A stretch of 29,440 nt of DNA from Avidehalobacter sp964569265 (GTDB taxonomy: Bacteria > Bacillota > Dehalobacteriia > UBA4068 > UBA4997): NCBI GenBank assembly GCA_964569265.1, contig CAZMTO010000019.1, positions 1-29,440 of the forward strand, written 5' to 3'. This document shows, one piece after another, positions 24,061-29,440 of this stretch. How positions within the stretch are numbered: the first letter of the stretch is position 1; every line of letters begins with the position of its first letter. Position numbers and translations under genes: made by a program. The notes below the pieces were generated by a model. It saw only the letters and a list, made by a program, of their open reading frames with translations. It searched no databases and was not told the DNA's origin.

Positions 24061-24552
24061 TTATTCGGCGCTTTTTTGTTCGGCCAGCTTTTTAAGCATA
24101 GCCTTGGTAACACACGGAGAAAGTATGCCGTCGGGCACCGTGCCAAGCTCGCTGAAATTTTTTACCATACTGGAGCTTACAAACTGATACTCCGGCGCCG
24201 CCATTAAAAACAGCGAATCTATCTCCGGGGCCACGCTTTTGTTCATCAGCGCCATCTGAAACTCCTTTTCAAAGTCAGAAAGCGCCCTAAGCCCGCGAAT
24301 AATAGCCACTGCGCCTTCTTTTCGGCAAAATTCCACCAACAGCCCGTCAAAGCTTTTTACCTCTACATTGGGCAAATGCTCGCAGGCCGCCCTGGCAATA
24401 TCCACACGTTCGGCCGCGCTAAAAAAGGTGTGCTTGTAATTATCTTCGGCCACCGCCAAAATCAGCTTATCAAACAAATGACTTGCACGGGTCAAAATAT
24501 CCAAATGGCCAAGAGTAAGCGGGTCAAAGGTGCCTGCATAAACGGCAATTCT
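24061..24552 (-). CDS. coaD: Phosphopantetheine adenylyltransferase
   Basis: 163 aa, normal for the family, which adenylates 4'-phosphopantetheine in CoA synthesis. It begins MRIAVYAGTFDPLTLGHLDI with the nucleotidyltransferase GTFDPxTxGH motif; AIIRGLRALSDFEKEFQMALMN is in the middle and FVSSSMVKN near the end. A TTG six codons upstream extends the frame, but ATG at 24552 is the real start: ggag lies 9 nt before it and homologues begin there. It follows the uracil-DNA glycosylase gene by 29 bp. Confidence 0.97.
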   Translation of the reverse strand, partial: RIAVYAGTFDPLTLGHLDILTRASHLFDKLILAVAEDNYKHTFFSAAERVDIARAACEHLPNVEVKSFDGLLVEFCRKEGAVAIIRGLRALSDFEKEFQMALMNKSVAPEIDSLFLMAAPEYQFVSSSMVKNFSELGTVPDGILSPCVTKAMLKKLAEQKSAE

Positions 24553-24581
24553 CATAACTAAAATCTCCAAATCTGCATTAT

Positions 24582-25232
24582 TTAATCAATTTTGCTTTGC
24601 CAAAGCTCCGGGCTTTCGGCCAGCTCACGGCAAAGCTCACCCAGATTTTTAACATCCTGCTCGTAGGCTGCGGCCTTGGCGGCATCATATATAAGCGCCG
24701 CCGGGTGATACAGCGGATACACCCAAACGCCCAGCTTGCGCCAGTAAAACGCCTTGCCGTGGTATTTGCCCACAGCGGCATTTTGCCCCATAACATAGCT
24801 AAGCGGCACGCCGCCCAGCGTAACCAGCAGTTTGGGCTTTAACAGCCTAAGCTCCAGCTCCAGCCACGGAGAACAGGTTTTAATTTCTTCGGCAGTGGGC
24901 TTGCGGTTGGCATAATTACCGTAAATACCCCGGTTAGATGGCCGCGTAGGGCGGCATTTTACCACATTGCTTATGTAAACATCTTCTCGCTTTAGTTGGG
25001 CCAGCTTTAAAAAATCGTCTAAAATACCACCGGCCTGCCCGCAAAAAGGTCGCCCTTCCTGATCTTCCCGGCCGCCGGGCGCTTCGCCCAGCATAAAAAC
25101 CATCGGGTTCTGCCGATATTCTCCGGCCACGGCCTGTGTGCGGGTTTCGCACAACTTGCAGCGGCGGCATTGTTTTAAGGCGGCCAACCAGGTAGAAAAA
25201 TCCAACGGTTTAGCTGTTTTTTCGTCTGTCAT
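24582..25232 (-). CDS. Uracil-DNA glycosylase, type 4 (Fe-S)
   Basis: The 216-aa protein removes uracil from DNA. Likely iron-sulfur ligands are Cys25 and Cys28 in CRRCKLC, Cys93 in NVVKCRP and Cys120 in EIKTCSP. Motif A is LGEAPGGREDQEGRPFCGQAGG at about 48-69 (two parts) and motif B is HPAALI at 176-181. The spacing between Cys93 and Cys120 is longer than is usual, with an insertion RGIYGNYANR (101-110). ATG at 25232 follows aggaggc. It lies 25 bp after argG, sharing its transcript and leading into coaD. Confidence 0.93.
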   Translation of the reverse strand: MTDEKTAKPLDFSTWLAALKQCRRCKLCETRTQAVAGEYRQNPMVFMLGEAPGGREDQEGRPFCGQAGGILDDFLKLAQLKREDVYISNVVKCRPTRPSNRGIYGNYANRKPTAEEIKTCSPWLELELRLLKPKLLVTLGGVPLSYVMGQNAAVGKYHGKAFYWRKLGVWVYPLYHPAALIYDAAKAAAYEQDVKNLGELCRELAESPELWQSKID

Positions 25233-25257
25233 GGCAAGCCGCCTCCTTAATACAAAA

Positions 25258-26526
25258 TCAGTCCTCGTAGTTGGGGTCTACAGCTACCGGCTGCGGCTCG
25301 TTGCCGGTAAGGCGGGCATTTGCTTCTTCGGGGAAGAGCATAGCACGAACACGCATAGGCAAAGCAAAAATATTGATAAAGCCGGTGCCGTCAGCCTGAT
25401 TGTAAACATCGTCAACATCAAAGGTAGCAAAATCCTGGCTGTACAGGCTGTAGGGGCTGGTGGTGCCGGCGGCAGTAATGCTGCCCTTATACAGCTTTAA
25501 GCGTACAGTACCGGTAACGGTTTTTTGGGTGCTTTCCACAAAAGCGTCCATTGCTTCACGCAGGGGAGAGAACCAAACACCATCGTATACCAATTCGGCA
25601 TAACGCAGAGCCATCTGCTCTTTGTAGTGCATAGTAACACGGTCAAGGCACAGTTCTTCCAGCTTCTGGTGAGCATAATACAAAATGGTACCGCCGGGGG
25701 TTTCATAAACACCGCGGCTCTTCATACCAACCAGACGGTTTTCAATCATATCAACAATGCCAACGCCGTTAGCAGCGCCCTTTTCGTTCAAATAATCAAT
25801 TAACGCAGCCGGGCCAAATTCCTTGCCGTCTACCTTAACGGGGGTACCCTGTACAAACTCAATCTCAATATAGGTGGGGGTATCGGGTGCCTGCTCCGGC
25901 GGGGTGCAGATCATCAGCATTTCTTCCTTAGGCTCGTTGGCAGGGTCTTCCAGATCCATACCCTCGTGGCTAAGATGCCACAGATTGCGGTCCATAGAAT
26001 AGTTGGTTTTTTTGGTGATAGACAGCGGAACATTGTGTGCTTCGGCATAGTCTACAGCCTGCTCACGAGATTGAATATCCCATTCACGCCAGGGAGCAAT
26101 AATCTTTAAATCGGGGGCCAATGCCTTTACAGCCGACTCAAAACGTACCTGGTCATTACCCTTGCCGGTTGCACCGTGAGCAATAGCTACAGCACCCTCT
26201 TTGCGGGCAATTTCTACCAGACGGCGGGCAATAAGCGGGCGTGCAAAAGACGTACCCAACAGATATTTGCCCTCGTACAGAGCGCCTGCTTTCATAGTGG
26301 GGTAAATGTAATCGGTTACAAATTCGTCGCGCAAATCTTCAATATACAGCTTGGCAGCACCGGTTTTAATTGCCTTTTCCTTAAGGGGTGCCAGCTCCTC
26401 GCCCTGCCCAACGTCAGCGCTCATTGCGATAACATCGTAGCCGTAATTTTCTTTAAGCCACGGAATAATGATGGAGGTATCTAACCCACCGGAATACGCC
26501 AATACTACTTTTTCTTTCTTTGCCAT
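25258..26526 (-). CDS. argG: Argininosuccinate synthase
   Basis: 422 aa. It joins citrulline and aspartate with ATP, the penultimate step of arginine synthesis. The PP-loop AYSGGLDTSIIIPWL at 9-23 binds ATP; SADVGQGEE, GATGKGNDQVRFE and TNYSMDRNLW contribute the substrate sites. ATG at 26526 follows aaggagag. Its promoter at 26595-26624 is near-consensus. argH, often adjacent, is not downstream; udg and coaD follow instead. The other arg genes, argF and argD, lie upstream across a repeat-filled gap. Confidence 0.98.
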   Translation of the reverse strand: MAKKEKVVLAYSGGLDTSIIIPWLKENYGYDVIAMSADVGQGEELAPLKEKAIKTGAAKLYIEDLRDEFVTDYIYPTMKAGALYEGKYLLGTSFARPLIARRLVEIARKEGAVAIAHGATGKGNDQVRFESAVKALAPDLKIIAPWREWDIQSREQAVDYAEAHNVPLSITKKTNYSMDRNLWHLSHEGMDLEDPANEPKEEMLMICTPPEQAPDTPTYIEIEFVQGTPVKVDGKEFGPAALIDYLNEKGAANGVGIVDMIENRLVGMKSRGVYETPGGTILYYAHQKLEELCLDRVTMHYKEQMALRYAELVYDGVWFSPLREAMDAFVESTQKTVTGTVRLKLYKGSITAAGTTSPYSLYSQDFATFDVDDVYNQADGTGFINIFALPMRVRAMLFPEEANARLTGNEPQPVAVDPNYED

Positions 26527-26551
26527 TGTAAATCTCTCCTTAAAATTTTGT

Positions 26552-26573
26552 GTATATAAAATGTAAATACTTA
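26552..26573. promoter_or_regulatory. Possible ArgR operator before argG
   Basis: The AT-rich stretch tatataaaatgtaaatac resembles a degenerate ARG box (TGAATWWWWATTCA type) and lies between the argG promoter and start codon, where a repressor would act. The match is loose. Confidence 0.25.
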
Positions 26574-26594
26574 ATCTATATTATTTTGCCTATA

Positions 26595-26624
26595 TTTTAC
26601 AATATCAGGCTGATTTATGTCAAC
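26595..26624 (-). promoter_or_regulatory. Promoter of argG
   Basis: On the minus strand TTGACA (26619-26624), 18 bp, then TAAAAT (26595-26600). The start codon is about 70 bp downstream. Confidence 0.8.
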
Positions 26625-26659
26625 TTGTTACGGTCATTTTCTTAAATAAAACCCAAATT

Positions 26660-26834
26660 GCAGATGTGCAACCAACCTTGCTTTAGAAAACCGGAATTGC
26701 AAATGTGCGCCAGATGCAATGCTTCTTTAGAAACCCAGAAGACCAAGAGTGGTGCAGATGCAAGGAGTGATATGATTTTGACGAGCAAGCTGCACTAATA
26801 GTGCGCGTCGCGAGCAAAATTATATCACGACACA
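26660..26834. repeat. 175-bp tandem repeat, unit 1
   Basis: The unit begins gcagatgt and is repeated at 26835-27009; the two differ at only four sites, all within the first 40 bp. It contains the modules gcaaatgtgcgccagatgcaa (26700-26720, split) and caagagtggtgcagat, both also found near 29.3 kb, and ends with the hairpin at 26767-26828. Confidence 0.95.
26767..26828. repeat. 62-nt imperfect palindrome in repeat unit 1
   Basis: gtgatatgattttg (26767-26780) pairs with caaaattatatcac (26815-26828) at every position on the plus strand if a single G-U pair is allowed; inside, gcact (26792-26796) pairs with agtgc (26800-26804). The same structure lies at 26942-27003. Confidence 0.9.
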
Positions 26835-27009
26835 GCAGATGTACAACCAACCTTGCTACAGAAAACCAGAATTGCAAATGTGCGCCAGATGCAATGCTTC
26901 TTTAGAAACCCAGAAGACCAAGAGTGGTGCAGATGCAAGGAGTGATATGATTTTGACGAGCAAGCTGCACTAATAGTGCGCGTCGCGAGCAAAATTATAT
27001 CACGACACA
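26835..27009. repeat. 175-bp tandem repeat, unit 2
   Basis: The second unit is followed by the first 12 bp of a third (gcagatgtgccg), which runs into the argF stop codon (27022-27024). The hairpin copy is at 26942-27003. Confidence 0.95.
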
Positions 27010-27021
27010 GCAGATGTGCCG

Positions 27022-27975
27022 CTATTGTGCCTTCTGGAGTAAAAGTGCCATTACCGCCATCTGAGCATATAACCTATTCTCCGCTTCGTCAAAAATTTCC
27101 GGGTGACTTTCCATAACACCCTCGGTAATTTCTTCCCCACGGTGCGCCGGCAGGCAGTGCAGCACCATAGCATCTGGCTTGGCAACCGCCATCATAGCTT
27201 CATTCACCTGATAAACGCCGCCAAACACAGCTTCACGCTCGGCCTTTTCAGCCTCCTGCCCCATAGATGCCCAAACATCGGTGTAAATAACATCGGCATT
27301 TTCCGCCGCAGCCATCGGGTCGTTAACAACCTCTACACTGCCGCCGGTTTTGGCTGCCGCAGCCTTAGCCGCCGCCACAATCTCCGGGGCGGGCAGGTAG
27401 CCGTCGGGGCAGGCACAAACTACGTGCATACCCATTTGGGCGCCGCCGTTCATCAGCGAATGTGCCATATTGTTGCCGTCACCGACAAACACCATCTTTA
27501 AGCCGGCCAAAGTGCCCTTGTGTTCGCGTATCGTCTGCAAATCGGCCAGCACCTGGCAGGGGTGCAGCAAATCAGTAAGCCCGTTAATAACCGGAATATC
27601 AGCATATTCTGCCAGCTCGGTCAAAATTTCGTGACCAAAGGTTCTTATCATAATGCCGTCAATAAAACGGGAAAGTACCCGCGCCGTATCCTTAATCGGC
27701 TCACCGCGGCCAATCTGCAAATCGTGGCTCGACAAAAACAAACCGTGACCGCCCAAATAATAAATACCGCTCTCAAAAGAAACGCGCGTTCTGGTAGAGC
27801 TTTTTTCAAAAATAAGCCCCATAGTTTTGCCCTTTAAATAGGGGGTTTCGCGCCCGGCCTTATGCTCAGCCTTTAAATAGTCGGCCACCTCCAAAAAATA
27901 CGTTAAATCCTCCGGGGTGTAATCCAGCAGAGATAAAAAGTCTCGGCCGGCATAATCCTTTTTCAGTTCTTTCAT
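27022..27975 (-). CDS. argF: Ornithine carbamoyltransferase
   Basis: 317 aa. It makes citrulline from ornithine and carbamoyl phosphate. SSTRTRVSFE at 59-68 binds carbamoyl phosphate, HPCQ at 138-141 and HCLPAHRG at 273-280 complete the site with the catalytic Cys274. Length is normal. It overlaps argD by 4 bp, so the two are coupled. The C-terminus KAQ and stop are embedded in the start of a repeat module (CAATAGC) also seen near purM. The anabolic role is inferred from argD and argG nearby. Confidence 0.97.
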   Translation of the reverse strand: MKELKKDYAGRDFLSLLDYTPEDLTYFLEVADYLKAEHKAGRETPYLKGKTMGLIFEKSSTRTRVSFESGIYYLGGHGLFLSSHDLQIGRGEPIKDTARVLSRFIDGIMIRTFGHEILTELAEYADIPVINGLTDLLHPCQVLADLQTIREHKGTLAGLKMVFVGDGNNMAHSLMNGGAQMGMHVVCACPDGYLPAPEIVAAAKAAAAKTGGSVEVVNDPMAAAENADVIYTDVWASMGQEAEKAEREAVFGGVYQVNEAMMAVAKPDAMVLHCLPAHRGEEITEGVMESHPEIFDEAENRLYAQMAVMALLLQKAQ

Positions 27976-29168
27976 ATCTTAACCTCCTTAAACACGCTTT
28001 CCAATATCGTCAAAAATTCGTCGGCTTCTTCAATGCTAAGCGTCAGCGGCGGAATAAACCGCAGCACTGTGCCCGCCGTGCAATTTATCAGCAGGCCCCT
28101 TTGCAGGCATTTAGCCACAATATCCGCACCGGGTATGGCCAACTGCAAGCCCAGCAACAGGCCGCTGCCGCGCACCTCCAGCAAAAAAGCATATTTATCT
28201 ATCATCGCCTGTAGCTTTTGTTTAATATATTCACCGGTGGCCATAGCCTTGGCAGGTATATCATTTTCCACCAGCTCTTTTACCACCGCACAACCTGCCG
28301 CACAAACCAGCGGGTTGCCGCCAAAGGTAGACCCATGATCGCCGGGCTTAAACACCGCCGCCACTTTATCGGTTGCCATAAAAGCACCAATAGGCGCGCC
28401 GCCGCCCAAAGCCTTGGCCAAGCTGATAATGTCGGGCTTTACATCGCTTAGCTGGTAGGCAAACAGCTTGCCGCAGCGCCCCAGCCCGGTTTGTACCTCG
28501 TCAAAAATCAGCAGAATATCACGCTCGTCACAAATTTGGCGCACCGCCTGCAAAAATGCCGGGTCAGCCGGCCAAACGCCGCCCTCACCCTGTACAGGCT
28601 CCATCATAATTGCGCAGGTTTTATCGTCTATTAAAGATAACAGCTCGTCCGTCTTGTTATACGGCGCATATTTAAAGCCCGCCGCCAGCGGCTCAAAGCC
28701 CTTGTGCATTTTGTCCTGCCCGGTAGCCGTTAAGGTAAGCAGGGTTCTGCCATGGAAAGAATTTTTCATCGTAATGATGTCTTTTCTTTCGGGGTGACCC
28801 TGCATAATGGCATATTTGCGCGCCAGCTTTATGGCACCCTCGTTGGCTTCGGCACCGCTGTTACCAAAAAATACCTTATCAAAGTCAGAATTTTCTACCA
28901 ACAGTTCGGCCAAATTAACCTGCGGCTCTAACCAGTACAAATTAGAAGCGTGAATAAGCTTGTGCGCCTGCTCGGCCACAGCATCGGCCACCAGGGGATT
29001 TGCGTGCCCCAGCGCATTTACGGCAATACCGGCCACCATATCCAAATAGCGGTTGCCGTCGGCATCCCAAACATAACTGCCGCTGCCCTTTACCATAGCA
29101 ATAGGCAAGCGGTTAAAAACATTCATACAGTATTTTTCGCCTTTGGCTTTAATTTCTGCGTTATTCAT
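27972..29168 (-). CDS. argD: Acetylornithine aminotransferase
   Basis: 398 aa, class III PLP aminotransferase converting N-acetylglutamate semialdehyde to N-acetylornithine. The PLP lysine is Lys252 in SLAKALGGG, the cofactor Asp223 lies in IFDEVQTGLGR, and NSGAEANEGAIKLAR at 103-117 and FHGRT bind phosphate and substrate. ATG at 29168 has no strong ribosome site (gaaagg is 14 nt away), but the N-terminus fits the family. It leads the argD-argF pair. An acetyldiaminopimelate aminotransferase side activity is possible, as for other ArgD. Confidence 0.95.
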   Translation of the reverse strand: MNNAEIKAKGEKYCMNVFNRLPIAMVKGSGSYVWDADGNRYLDMVAGIAVNALGHANPLVADAVAEQAHKLIHASNLYWLEPQVNLAELLVENSDFDKVFFGNSGAEANEGAIKLARKYAIMQGHPERKDIITMKNSFHGRTLLTLTATGQDKMHKGFEPLAAGFKYAPYNKTDELLSLIDDKTCAIMMEPVQGEGGVWPADPAFLQAVRQICDERDILLIFDEVQTGLGRCGKLFAYQLSDVKPDIISLAKALGGGAPIGAFMATDKVAAVFKPGDHGSTFGGNPLVCAAGCAVVKELVENDIPAKAMATGEYIKQKLQAMIDKYAFLLEVRGSGLLLGLQLAIPGADIVAKCLQRGLLINCTAGTVLRFIPPLTLSIEEADEFLTILESVFKEVKI

Positions 29169-29213
29169 TGTTGTTATCAGTGCCTTTCTTTTAAATTAAA
29201 CACTATTAAATTT

Positions 29214-29225
29214 ATAAATATTTAT
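29214..29225. promoter_or_regulatory. Possible ArgR box / promoter region of argD
   Basis: ataaatatttat is a perfect 12-bp palindrome 45 bp before argD. On the minus strand TTGCAA, 16 bp, TAAATA overlaps it, giving a plausible promoter with an ARG-box-like operator over the -10. The match to known boxes is loose. Confidence 0.3.
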
Positions 29226-29252
29226 GCGGTGCGGCTTTTTTTGCAACGGTTT

Positions 29253-29440
29253 ATGCACCCAAACCCCAGGAATGACAAGAGTGGTGCAGATACCTCTGTT
29301 AGCATGCCGGAAGGGCAAATGTGCGCCAGATGCAAGCACGACACCGCAGATGGTGTGCAGTTGTCAATTCCGGTCTGCCAGAAGGGCAAGAGTGGTGCAG
29401 CTACGCGAAGTCAGGCGACGAGTCGACAGAGGCGTACTAA
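29253..29440. repeat. Mosaic of repeat modules at the right edge
   Basis: This stretch is built of pieces found elsewhere: caagagtggtgcaga (29276 on), gcaaatgtgcgccagatgcaa (29315-29335, split), gacaccgcagatggtgtgc (the purM-region module) and again caagagtggtgcag (29388 on). On plus it is also open from ATG at 29253 to the window end (62 codons, Cys/Lys/Arg-rich, containing MCARC), but there is no ribosome site, so coding is unproven. Confidence 0.8.

Noticed and set aside
26683..26877. 64-codon minus-strand frame across the tandem repeat
   Set aside because: It crosses the unit boundary, has no ribosome site and depends on the repeat phase; composition is not protein-like.
26660..27009. 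CRISPR array
   Set aside because: The unit is 175 bp, nearly identical over its entire length, with no alternation of short repeat and unique spacer and no cas genes nearby.

Overview
The window is a dense housekeeping segment of a bacterial chromosome with about 50% GC in genes and AT-rich gaps. Nearly everything is read from the minus strand; only a VanY-type peptidase and a small unknown gene lie on plus. Several features suggest a Firmicute of the Negativicutes type, perhaps Acidaminococcaceae or a Phascolarctobacterium relative: the trmK-nif3 pair, a stand-alone second GMP synthetase next to full-length guaA, a biotin-domain-less oxaloacetate decarboxylase-type carboxyltransferase with an Ala/Pro-rich N-terminus, a class A RNase P RNA and tRNAs with encoded CCA. 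The taxon is inference, not proof.

Layout from left to right. At 0.1-4.3 kb lie the nucleotide amination genes pyrG, guaA and a glutaminase-less GMP synthetase. At 4.5-5.3 kb lie tadA and a two-tRNA operon, Gln(CUG) and Arg(CCU), with a consensus promoter and a terminator just before tadA. At 5.3-6.75 kb a sugar-1-phosphate nucleotidyltransferase is followed by a divergent cis-prenyltransferase. At 6.9-8.1 kb are vanY and a 75-aa unknown. From 8.2 to 17.5 kb runs a purine cluster, in transcription order purE, purB, purF relic, purM, purN, Zn-ribbon protein, purH, purD, then a GIY-YIG protein, a DUF2007-like protein, guaD and an enoyl-CoA hydratase family gene. At 17.5-22.3 kb are trmB and thrC in one open frame, a 114-aa unknown, rnpB, a small membrane protein, nif3 and trmK. 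The carboxyltransferase lies at 22.5-23.9 kb. At 24.1-29.2 kb are the arginine genes argD, argF and argG, followed by udg and coaD.

The most notable observations are these. (1) An unlisted purF relic (15391-15552) keeps the N-terminal EECGVFGI segment and the C-terminal GCFAGKYPV segment, in one frame, with the whole middle deleted and a stop codon, exactly where purF belongs between purB and purM. (2) trmB and thrC share one frame with no stop, while one frame over, at the junction, there are three consecutive stops (TAA TGA TAA). (3) A family of mosaic dispersed repeats (two 175-bp tandem units after argF, two 90-bp copies around a 13-bp inverted repeat after purM, and a third mosaic at the right edge) shares short modules, forms hairpins and overlaps the stop codons of purM and argF.
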